NCBI GenBank assembly: GCA_910586635.1
Contig: CAJUJA010000044.1
Coordinates: 3,241-10,806 of the forward strand
DNA length: 7,566 nt
Direction: 5' to 3'
Source: an uncultured Bacilli bacterium
GTDB taxonomy: Bacteria > Bacillota_I > Bacilli_A > RF39 > UBA660
Numbering within the stretch: the stretch's first letter is position 1; every line of letters begins with the position of its first letter. Positions 1-7,200 of this stretch are shown piece by piece. Both the position numbers and the translations under genes were made by a program. The notes below the pieces were generated by a model, which was not told the origin of the DNA, did no database searches, and saw only the letters and a list, made by a program, of their open reading frames with translations.

Positions 1-515
1 TGATTTATGTAATTGATAAAGCAGAAAATTTAAATGATTCTTCAGCAAATACAATTTTAAAATTTTTAGAGGAACCTGAAGAGGATATTATCGCTATTTT
101 ACTAACAAATAATAGATATCAGGTATTAGATACCATTTTATCTAGATGCCAGATTTTATGTTTGGCAGGAGATTATTCATTTAAGAGTGAATTAGATACC
201 AATTTATTGGATTTTGTATCAGAAGTACAGAAAAAAAATGATTTAATACTAAATTTTGATACCTATTTAAGTCATTTGTTTTATGATAGAGAACAAGCAA
301 GAACAAATTTGGATTTATTACAAACTTATTTCTGTAATTGTTTAGATCAAAATAATACAGAATATAATCAAAATAATTTACTACAAGATGTAAGTAATAG
401 AATATTATTAAGGTATATTGAGATATTTGATATCTATAAAGAAAAACTTCAATATAATTTGAACCTAAAATTATGGTTAACAGATTTATTGATTCGATTA
501 ATGGAGGTGAAATAA
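1..515 (+). CDS. holB: DNA polymerase III subunit delta prime, C-terminal part (5' truncated)
   Basis: The frame is open from base 3 with no stop until TAA at 513-515, giving about 170 codons, so the gene enters from outside the window. A TTG at 162 could be read as a start but lies inside the conserved region and is not the true one. The first visible residues follow the clamp-loader AAA+ pattern: V-I-D-K-A-E, then S-A-N-T-I-L-K-F-L-E-E-P (delta prime and DnaX share this segment), the sensor-1-like strand I-L-L-T-N-N, and the S-R-C-Q motif (SRC box) around bases 139-153. The remaining ~115 residues are poorly conserved, as is normal for the helical collar domain. In this family the protein sits in the cytoplasmic clamp loader that places the beta clamp on DNA. 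Its position directly before ricT matches Bacillus. The 5' half, with the Walker A region, is not visible. Confidence 0.93.
   Translation, partial: IYVIDKAENLNDSSANTILKFLEEPEEDIIAILLTNNRYQVLDTILSRCQILCLAGDYSFKSELDTNLLDFVSEVQKKNDLILNFDTYLSHLFYDREQARTNLDLLQTYFCNCLDQNNTEYNQNNLLQDVSNRILLRYIEIFDIYKEKLQYNLNLKLWLTDLLIRLMEVK
503..510 (+). promoter_or_regulatory. Strong RBS for ricT, inside the holB 3' end
   Basis: GGAGGTGA at 503-510 lies within the last holB codons, five bases before the GTG at 516. This supports GTG as the ricT start and suggests translational coupling, since the holB TAA (513-515) abuts the GTG. Confidence 0.85.
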
Positions 516-1301
516 GTGTTTGATATTATAGCAATTTCTTTTGATTCATCGCCTAATAAATATTATTTTTCTCCTAATAATTTAAAATTAAAGAAAAATG
601 ATAGAGTAATTGTAGAAAAAGAAAATGGTATTGATATTGGAACCTGCAAAACTAATATCATTCAGGAAAAAAAAGAAAATTTGGTATTACCCTTGAAGTA
701 TGTAAAAAGGAAAGCAACAAAAGAGGATGTTTTAAAAGATCAAAAGAATAAAGAAGAGTCAGCAAAAGCGTTGCTATATGCAAAAAAATTAGCTCAACAG
801 TTGCATTTGAAAATGAATTTTATTACAGCTAATTATACTCTTGATAGGTCTCAACTATATTTATCTTATTTGTCAGAAGAAAGAATTGATTTTAGAGAAT
901 TAGCAAAAAAGTTAGCTCAAAAGTATAAAACAAGGATTGAATTGAGACAAGTTGGTGTAAGGGATAAAGCTAAAATAGTAGGAGGAATTGGACCTTGTGG
1001 CTTGTTTTTATGTTGTAACAGTTTTTTAACAGATTTTAGTAGTGTTTCTATTAATATGGCAAAAAATCAGTTTTTGGCTTTAAATCCCAATAAAATTAAT
1101 GGTGTTTGTGGCAGATTATTATGTTGCCTAAATTATGAAGATGAGGTATATAAAGAATTGAAGCAAAATTTTCCTAAAGTTGGTAGTAAAGTTCAAACCA
1201 TAAAAGGAGAAGGTAAGGTGATTTCTATTGATTTATTTCACCAAACCTATCAAGTAGAAATAGATAAGAATACTGTGATAGAAGAAACAGTAAAGGAATG
1301 A
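516..1301 (+). CDS. ricT: RicT/YaaT, PSP1-domain protein, RNase Y specificity factor
   Basis: The 261-residue product matches RicT (YaaT) of Bacillota in length (about 275 in B. subtilis) and motifs. An N-terminal beta-rich part is followed by a PSP1 domain at roughly residues 60-145. The diagnostic cysteine-rich core follows: G-G-I-G-P-C-G...L-C-C at about 156-167 and C-G-R-L-L-C-C at 198-204, giving Cys161, 166, 167, 198, 203 and 204. In B. subtilis RicT joins RicA (YmcA) and RicF (YlbF) in an iron-sulfur-carrying cytoplasmic complex that works with RNase Y in processing polycistronic mRNAs; it was first described for effects on sporulation, competence and biofilm. All family cysteines are present, so the cluster-binding function is probably intact. 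The start is GTG with an excellent RBS. It follows holB as in Bacillus, but yabA, which normally comes next, is absent. RicA and RicF are not encoded here. Confidence 0.93.
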   Translation: MFDIIAISFDSSPNKYYFSPNNLKLKKNDRVIVEKENGIDIGTCKTNIIQEKKENLVLPLKYVKRKATKEDVLKDQKNKEESAKALLYAKKLAQQLHLKMNFITANYTLDRSQLYLSYLSEERIDFRELAKKLAQKYKTRIELRQVGVRDKAKIVGGIGPCGLFLCCNSFLTDFSSVSINMAKNQFLALNPNKINGVCGRLLCCLNYEDEVYKELKQNFPKVGSKVQTIKGEGKVISIDLFHQTYQVEIDKNTVIEETVKE

Positions 1302-1302
1302 T

Positions 1303-1992
1303 ATGATACAGTTAAATGATTTAGTTGGTTATACAAATAGAAAAATTTATCAAGATAAAGAATATTTTAATTTTACTTTAGATAGTGTTTTGTTAGGAGA
1401 ATTTGCCTCCTTAAATTTATCAGTAAAAAAAATTTTAGAAATAGGAAGTGGCACAGGTGCAGTTAGTCTAATACTATCTTCTAAAACAAAAGCTTTTATT
1501 GATGCAGTAGAAATTCAAAGACCACTTTATAATCTATTTAAGAGAAGTATTGCTTATAATCATTTAGAAAGCCAAATTCATCTATATTGTGAAGATATTA
1601 AAACGTCTTCTTTATTAGAACGAAATAATTATTATGATTTAATTGTTTGTAATCCCCCTTATTTTAAAGAGTCAAAGAAAAATACTTCTTCATTTAAGTC
1701 TATTGCTAGGCATGAGGAGGCTTTAAATTTAGAAGATGTTGTTAAAATTAGCCGAAAGTTATTAAAAGATAGAGGAAAATTAGCCATTGTATATGATTCT
1801 AAAAGATTGGTGGAAGCGTTAACTCTTATGGAAAAGAATAGAATTATTCCTAAACGATTAAAGATGATTCATGATCATAAAGAAAAAGAAGCTAGTGCTA
1901 TTTTAATTGAAGGAATAAAAAATGGAAGACCTGGTTTAAAAATAGAGGCTCCATTTATAGGAGATTCCTTTCAGTTTTCAAAAAATATTTAA
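1303..1992 (+). CDS. trmN6: tRNA1(Val) (adenine(37)-N6)-methyltransferase-like protein (YabB/TrmN6 family)
   Basis: This 229-residue class I SAM-dependent methyltransferase has the SAM-binding motif I, E-I-G-S-G-T-G, at residues 46-52, an acidic residue ending strand 2 (V-E at about 69-70), and the catalytic N-P-P-Y at 117-120 that is typical of enzymes methylating exocyclic amino groups of bases. The N-terminal segment ending in F-T-L-D-S-V-L-L is characteristic of the YabB/YfiC (TrmN6) family, which in E. coli makes m6A37 in tRNA-Val. Substrate identity in this organism is inferred from family and synteny. The ATG at 1303 lies one base after the ricT TGA (1299-1301), with an AAAGGA RBS at 1292-1297, so the two genes are probably co-translated. 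The GIY-YIG gene yazA, which usually sits between this gene and rsmI in Bacillus, is missing. Confidence 0.88.
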   Translation: MIQLNDLVGYTNRKIYQDKEYFNFTLDSVLLGEFASLNLSVKKILEIGSGTGAVSLILSSKTKAFIDAVEIQRPLYNLFKRSIAYNHLESQIHLYCEDIKTSSLLERNNYYDLIVCNPPYFKESKKNTSSFKSIARHEEALNLEDVVKISRKLLKDRGKLAIVYDSKRLVEALTLMEKNRIIPKRLKMIHDHKEKEASAILIEGIKNGRPGLKIEAPFIGDSFQFSKNI

Positions 1993-2001
1993 TGATTTAT
2001 C

Positions 2002-2008
2002 AAGGAGG
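2002..2008 (+). promoter_or_regulatory. Strong RBS for rsmI
   Basis: AAGGAGG lies six bases before the ATG at 2015, in the 22-base gap after the trmN6-type gene. It fixes the rsmI start. I see no convincing promoter or terminator in this gap, so rsmI is probably read from upstream. Confidence 0.85.
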
Positions 2009-2014
2009 ATTTTT

Positions 2015-2857
2015 ATGAGTCAATCTAGTTATCATGGACAAGCTTGTTTATATTTGATTCCAACACCAATTGGAAATTTAGAAGATATTACTATTCGAGC
2101 TTTAAACTTATTAAAAAGTGTCGATCTTATCTTATGTGAAGATACTAGGGTCACTGGAAATCTATTAAAAAAATATTCTATTAAAAATAAATTAATGAGT
2201 TGTCATGAACATAATGAAGTTAAAATCAAACAACAAGTAGTAGAATATTTAAAAGATGGAAAAAACATTGGATTAGTAACTGACCAGGGTTCTCCTGTTA
2301 TTAGTGATCCAGGGTATGTAATTGCAAAAGCAGTAATAGAAGAAGGACTATCTGTTGTAGGACTTCCCGGTGCGACTGCTTTTGTTCCTGCTTTAATTTC
2401 TTCTGGGCTTCCTCCTTCTAGATTTTTATTTTATGGATTTTTAAATGCTAAAAAAAGTAAGCAAAAAGAAGAACTTAATTCTTTAAAAAATTATCCTTAT
2501 ACTATAATTTTTTATGAAGCACCTCATAGAATCGTTGATACATTAAATCACATAAAAGAAATCTTTGGAAATAGAAAAATTTGTTTAACTCGTGAAATAT
2601 CTAAATTGTATGAGGAAATATATCGTGGCTCTATAGAAGATATTTTATTGGAAATAGAAAATATAAAAGGTGAACTTGTTTTATTAGTAGAAGGGAATAC
2701 TGAAAAAGTAGATTATTCACACATGACAGTATTAGAACATGTTCGGCTATATTTAGAAGATGGTATGATAGAAAAAGAGGCTATTAAACTAGTAGCAAAA
2801 GAAAGAGAAGTTGCTAAATCTATTATATATAATGAATACCATACCAATAAAAAATAG
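2015..2857 (+). CDS. rsmI: 16S rRNA (cytidine(1402)-2'-O)-methyltransferase RsmI
   Basis: The 280-residue product is a full-length member of the RsmI (YraL/YabC) branch of the tetrapyrrole-methylase-fold superfamily. Visible signatures in order are I-P-T-P-I-G-N-L-E-D-I-T (15-26), E-D-T-R (42-45), D-Q-G-S-P-V-I-S-D-P-G (90-100), L-P-G-A-T-A (117-122), F-Y-E-A-P-H-R (166-172), L-T-R-E-I-S-K (191-197) and K-G-E-L-V-L-L-V-E-G (218-227). In E. coli RsmI 2'-O-methylates C1402 in the ribosomal P site, alongside RsmH acting on the N4 of the same base, tuning decoding fidelity. All family motifs look intact, so activity is expected. The stop is TAG at 2855-2857. Neighbouring yabB matches Bacillus, whereas the abrB gene that follows rsmI there is replaced here by an unknown gene. 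Confidence 0.96.
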   Translation: MSQSSYHGQACLYLIPTPIGNLEDITIRALNLLKSVDLILCEDTRVTGNLLKKYSIKNKLMSCHEHNEVKIKQQVVEYLKDGKNIGLVTDQGSPVISDPGYVIAKAVIEEGLSVVGLPGATAFVPALISSGLPPSRFLFYGFLNAKKSKQKEELNSLKNYPYTIIFYEAPHRIVDTLNHIKEIFGNRKICLTREISKLYEEIYRGSIEDILLEIENIKGELVLLVEGNTEKVDYSHMTVLEHVRLYLEDGMIEKEAIKLVAKEREVAKSIIYNEYHTNKK

Positions 2858-2870
2858 ATTATGATATAAT
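2842..2870 (+). promoter_or_regulatory. Extended -10 promoter upstream of the unknown gene
   Basis: TATAAT at 2865-2870 is a perfect -10 hexamer and is preceded by TG one base upstream (2862-2863), giving the extended -10 form TGnTATAAT. The -35 position at a 17-base spacing (2842-2847, taccaa) is poor, which is usual for extended -10 promoters. Transcription would start near 2877, leaving a leader of about 20 bases before the ATG at 2897. It lies just after the rsmI stop, so it would serve the unknown gene and probably pth and mfd as well. Confidence 0.6.
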
Positions 2871-2884
2871 GTGTAGTAGTATTT

Positions 2885-2890
2885 AGGTGG
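2885..2890 (+). promoter_or_regulatory. RBS of the unknown gene
   Basis: AGGTGG lies six bases before the ATG at 2897. It supports both the chosen start and the view that this is a real translated gene. Confidence 0.75.
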
Positions 2891-2896
2891 TGCTAT

Positions 2897-3598
2897 ATGG
2901 AAAAGTATAACTTATCGTTTCATGATATAACTTCCAATTATTTTCATTTTACCTCGTATTTCAATTTGAAATCCATTGAAACAGTAGGTCTTATTTCTAA
3001 AATTGGAAAACACGCTAAATACATTGAAAAAACAAAAAAAGTATTTTTTGTTGAAGGTTTAGATAATCTTTTAATCTTATTTGACTGTTGGATAAATATT
3101 TTTTATTATATGCCAAGAATTCCCTTTATTTATACACTTGGTGCACATTTATTAAGATGGAGATGTTTCCCTCAAATAATTGCAGATTGTTATTTCGGAT
3201 TACTTAAGAAAACTAAAATATATGAAAAAAGAGCTTTTAAAGTATTTGATAAGTTGCTTAATGAATCAGTTTTGTTAAAATTAGATTTAAAAGAGAAAAT
3301 AGATTTTAACTATGATGATATAGATGAAATAAAATCTAGAAAATATAAAAAGAGACATTTAGAATTAATGGGTTATCATAAGAGGTATTCCTCTTTAGAA
3401 AATAATGATATGGATAGGTGGAATCTTCATTGTTTTTCTAATCACAATATTTCTAAAGATAAAATAAAGTTATGTTATATAAATAATTCATATTATCTAA
3501 TTGATATTTTAAATTATACTGTTAGTAATTCAAAGTTAGATTTAGAAAATATGGTTCCAATACTTTATAAATATTTAAAAAGTAGGAATTATGTTTAA
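2897..3598 (+). CDS. Uncharacterised 233-residue protein, possible ADP-ribosyltransferase-like N-terminus
   Basis: I cannot assign a function. The start is supported by a good RBS and a nearby extended -10 promoter, and the frame is uninterrupted. The N-terminus reads Y-F-H-F-T-S..N-L-K-S-I...G-L (15-32), followed by A-K-Y-I-E-K-T-K-K-V-F-F-V-E-G (40-54). The H-x-T strand, N-L..I helix and G-L turn loosely recall the start of ADP-ribosyltransferase-fold families such as DarT (DUF4433) and Tpt1/KptA; that link is inference. Residues 55-100 are rich in aromatic and hydrophobic residues but form no clear membrane helix, and no signal peptide is visible. A second recognisable patch is M-D-R-W-N-L-H-C-F (172-180). 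There are three Trp and five Cys (64, 90, 98, 179, 193). From memory, similar proteins with the same H-F-T, K-V-F-F and W-N-x-H patches are scattered in gut Bacillota as unnamed hypotheticals; this is unverified. It sits between rsmI and pth, an unusual place. Confidence 0.8.
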   Translation: MEKYNLSFHDITSNYFHFTSYFNLKSIETVGLISKIGKHAKYIEKTKKVFFVEGLDNLLILFDCWINIFYYMPRIPFIYTLGAHLLRWRCFPQIIADCYFGLLKKTKIYEKRAFKVFDKLLNESVLLKLDLKEKIDFNYDDIDEIKSRKYKKRHLELMGYHKRYSSLENNDMDRWNLHCFSNHNISKDKIKLCYINNSYYLIDILNYTVSNSKLDLENMVPILYKYLKSRNYV

Positions 3599-3634
3599 TT
3601 TATAAGAGTTATAAAAAGAAAGGTATGTGTTAAT
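3599..3634 (+). promoter_or_regulatory. Short gap before pth with a weak RBS
   Basis: This 36-base purine-rich spacer contains AAAGG at 3619-3623, eleven bases before the pth ATG at 3635, which is a rather long spacing. A TATAAG at 3601-3606 could be a -10 but has no matching -35 or TG extension. No terminator hairpin is present, so pth is most simply transcribed together with the preceding gene. Confidence 0.4.
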
Positions 3635-4201
3635 ATGAAATTAATAGTAGGTTTAGGAAATCCCGGAAAAGAGTATGAAAACACAAGACATAATGTTGGT
3701 TTTTCTATGATGGATTACTATGTTTCTTCCAAAAATTTGGGACAGTTTAGACAAAAGGATCAAGGACTATTTTTGAAAAGTAAGCTCTTTGGAGAGGATG
3801 TCGTATTTTTAAAACCTCAATCTTATATGAATTTATCAGGAGAGATTGTTAGAAGATACTTAGATTTTTATAAGATATCTACTCATGATTTGTTGGTAAT
3901 TAGTGATGATTTAGATTTGAATATAGGAAATTTTAGATTAAGACCTAGTGGTAGTAGTGGAGGACATAATGGACTTAAAAATATAGAACTTCATCTTGGA
4001 ACTAACCAATATAAAAGATTAAAAATAGGAATTTCTAATCGAAAGGATATGGATACGAAAAATTATGTTCTTGGGAAGTTTTCTAAAGAGGAAGTAGAAC
4101 AGATCAATCAGGTGGCTATAAAAGTAGAAGAAGTATTAGATGAATATTTAAAAAAAGATTTTTCTACTTTAATGAGTCAATATAACCATAAAAATAGGTG
4201 A
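3635..4201 (+). CDS. pth: Peptidyl-tRNA hydrolase
   Basis: The 188-residue product is a normal-length bacterial Pth (SpoVC in Bacillus), a cytoplasmic esterase that releases peptides from prematurely dropped peptidyl-tRNA so the tRNA can be reused. It begins with V-G-L-G-N-P-G (5-11), then N-T-R-H-N-V-G-F (16-23) containing the catalytic histidine (His19, matching E. coli His20). Other known active-site residues are present: Asn9, Asn66 in S-Y-M-N-L-S-G, Asp91 in the D-D-L-D segment, and Asn112 in S-G-G-H-N-G-L. These line up with Asn10, Asn68, Asp93 and Asn114 of E. coli. The C-terminal end, where the family folds a lid helix, is intact. It is followed by mfd after four bases. In B. subtilis fin (yabK) lies between the two, and it is absent here. 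Confidence 0.97.
   Translation: MKLIVGLGNPGKEYENTRHNVGFSMMDYYVSSKNLGQFRQKDQGLFLKSKLFGEDVVFLKPQSYMNLSGEIVRRYLDFYKISTHDLLVISDDLDLNIGNFRLRPSGSSGGHNGLKNIELHLGTNQYKRLKIGISNRKDMDTKNYVLGKFSKEEVEQINQVAIKVEEVLDEYLKKDFSTLMSQYNHKNR
4196..4201 (+). promoter_or_regulatory. RBS of mfd overlapping the pth stop codon
   Basis: AGGTGA at 4196-4201 contains the pth TGA stop (4199-4201) and lies four bases before the mfd ATG at 4206. Terminating ribosomes would sit on the mfd initiation site, so pth and mfd are probably translationally coupled. Confidence 0.7.
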
Positions 4202-4205
4202 TTTT

Positions 4206-7200
4206 ATGAATATTTTTGATCAAATAGTAGATGATGATTATAAAAAAGGCATGGGTATCATGGGTGTTACCGATGAGTTTTTTTGTTGCTATCTATCAAG
4301 ACTTGTTTTAAAGAAAAATATTTTAGTTGTTGTTAATTCTTTATATGAGGCAAATAAAATCTATTCGTCTATTTTAAATTATACTAGTAATGTTTATCTA
4401 TTTCCTATGGATGACTTTTTAACAAGTGAAGCGATTGCCATTAGTCCTGATTTAAAAGTAAATAGATTAGAAACGATGGATGAATGTTTTAAAAAAGGGA
4501 AGAAAATAGTGGTTACAAATTTAATGGGATATTTACGATTCTTGCCAAGTCCAACTTCTTATCAAGCCTCTTTTTTAGAATTAAATATTGGTATGATTAT
4601 TAATAGGGAAGAATTGATTGCTAAATTATTAAATAACGGTTATCAAAAAGAAACTATTGTTACTAAAACAGGAGAGATTGGAATTCGTGGTTTTGTTGTG
4701 GATATTTTTCCATTAGGAGAAGAAAATCCTATTAGAATTGAATTCTTTGGAGATGAAATTGATTCTATAAGATTTTTTTCGCCAGATGATCAAAAGTCTA
4801 TTTCTAAAATAAATCAAATTATCATTCGTCCCTTTAGTGAGTTTATTTCTAATACTGATGTAGTAGAAGAAAAAAGATATCAAAAGTATTTACCTAAATA
4901 TACGAAGAAAGTTTCTAATATTTCTGATTATTTAGAGTCTTGTGTTACTGTTTATAAAGACTATTCCCAACTTCTTTTAAGTTATCAACAGATCATAGAA
5001 GAGACATTTACTTATCAGACTACCAAGGATACGGAATTTACTGGGACTTATATGCATGATTTTAAAGAAATAGATGAAAAGGATTATTTTTATTATTTAA
5101 GTATTAATAATACATCTTCTAAACTAGATAAAAAACAAATAAGAGATTATCAAGTAAAAACTCCTCCTCAGTTTAGAGAAAATATCAATACGATTCAAGA
5201 ATATTTATCTTCTAATCTTTCTAAAGGGAAGACGATTGTGATGTGTCTTTCTAAAAATAAAAGGAAACAGGTTATAAAAATGCTATCTTGCAGGATTATA
5301 GAAACTGATTTTGATCATATTGAAAAGGGTTCTGTTAATATGGTAGAGGATGAACTAACAGAAGGGTTTATCATAGGGGACTATATCTTTATCACAGCAC
5401 ACGAGTTGTTTTTAGAAAATAAAACTTCTAAAAAATATAAGACAAAGTTTAAATATGCTTCTAAACTAAAGGATATTAATAGTTTAGAAGTTGGAGATTA
5501 TGTGGTACATGATGCTCATGGAATAGGAATTTACAATGGAATTAAGGTATTAACTTCTAATGGGCAAAAAAAAGATTATATTGAAGTTTTATATAAAGGG
5601 ACTGATAAACTTTATATTCCAGTTGAGAAAATAGATTATTTAAGTAAATATGTTGGAAAAGAAGGTTTAGTTCCTAGTGTTCATAAGTTAGATAGTATTG
5701 AGTGGAAAAAAACGAAAGCAAGAGTTACTAAAAAAGTCCAGGATATGGCAGACCAGTTATTAAATTTATATGCAGAAAGAGAAAGTAGAAAAGGATTTGC
5801 TTTTAGTAAGGATACTTTCATGATGCAGGAATTTGAAAATGACTGTCCATTTGAGTTAACAAAAGATCAGGCTTTAGCAGTGAGGCAAATTAAAGAAGAT
5901 ATGGAATTAAATAGACCTATGGACAGATTATTATGTGGAGATGTTGGTTTTGGAAAAACAGAGGTAGCATTTCGAGCTATCTTTAAGGCAGTGATGGATT
6001 CCAAACAAGTATTATTTTTATGTCCTACTACTATTCTTTCTTCTCAGCATTATGAAAATGCAAAAGAAAGATTTCATAATTTTCCTGTTAATATTGCTCT
6101 TTTTAATCGTTTTACGACACCTAAAGAGGCAAAAAGAATAAAAGAAGGGCTATTAGATGGTAGTATTGATTTGGTATTTGGGACTCACAGACTTCTTAGT
6201 AAAGATATAGAAGTAAAAGATTTAGGGCTTTTAATTATTGACGAGGAACAAAGATTTGGTGTTCTTCATAAAGAAAAAATCAAAGAATATAAAACAAATA
6301 TTGATGTGTTAACCTTAACTGCAACTCCAATTCCTAGAACATTACAAATGTCTATGGTAGGAATCAGAAGTCTTTCTTTGATTGAAACTCCTCCAGTTGA
6401 TCGTTATCCGATACAAACTTATGTGGTGGAAGAAGAGGATTTATTGATTAAAGATGCTATTTATAAAGAGTTATCAAGATCAGGGCAAACTTTTATTCTT
6501 TATAATTATGTGGAAAAAATAGAGGCAAAGGTTCGTCATATTAAACAGTTGGTTCCAGATGCTAGAGTAGATTTTGCACATGGAAGAATGAGTAAACAAC
6601 AACTAGAAAACAAGATGATTGATTTTATTCGGGGAGATTTTGATGTCTTAGTTTGTACCACGATTATAGAAACAGGTATTGATATTCCCAATGTTAATAC
6701 ATTGATCATTTTGGAGGCTGATCGTTTTGGTTTAAGTCAACTTTATCAAATTAGAGGCCGTGTTGGTAGAAGTAACAGGTTTGCTTATGCTTATTTAATG
6801 TATCAACCAAGTAAAGTATTAACAGAAACTGCTGTGAAAAGATTAAATGTAATTAAGGAGTTTACAGAGTTGGGAAGTGGATTTTCTATTGCAACCAGAG
6901 ATTTATCTATTAGAGGAGCAGGAGATATTTTAGGGAGTGAGCAAGCAGGGTTTATTGATACAGTGGGAATTGAACTTTATTTAAAAATGCTTGATGTAGA
7001 AGTGGCACGAAGAAAAGGAAAAGAAATGAAAGAAGAAAAGTTAGAATCTACACAACCTCTTTTAAATGTTGCAACCCATATTAGTGATCATTATATTGGT
7101 GATGAGAGTTTAAAAATAGAAATTCACAAGAAAATAAATCAAATAGATAGTAGAGATTCTTTCATAAAAATTAAAGGGGAATTAGAGGATCGTTTTGGTA

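Noticed and set aside
162..515. A separate 117-residue gene starting at TTG 162
   Set aside because: The same frame is open to the window's start and encodes conserved clamp-loader motifs upstream of 162, so this is only the tail of truncated holB.
3081..3109. Internal promoter TTGACT-17-TATTAT within the unknown gene
   Set aside because: Both hexamers match 5 of 6 at ideal spacing, but such matches are common in AT-rich coding DNA, and no gene start lies within 500 bases downstream apart from distant pth.
3380..3395. Perfect 6-bp hairpin AAGAGG-tatt-CCTCTT
   Set aside because: It lies inside the coding frame of the unknown gene, lacks a following T-tract and is short, so it is probably chance and not a terminator.
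6240..6251. D-E-E-Q in place of the D-E-E-H box in Mfd as an unusual substitution
   Set aside because: To my knowledge DEEQ is the common form in Bacillota Mfd proteins, so it is not odd.
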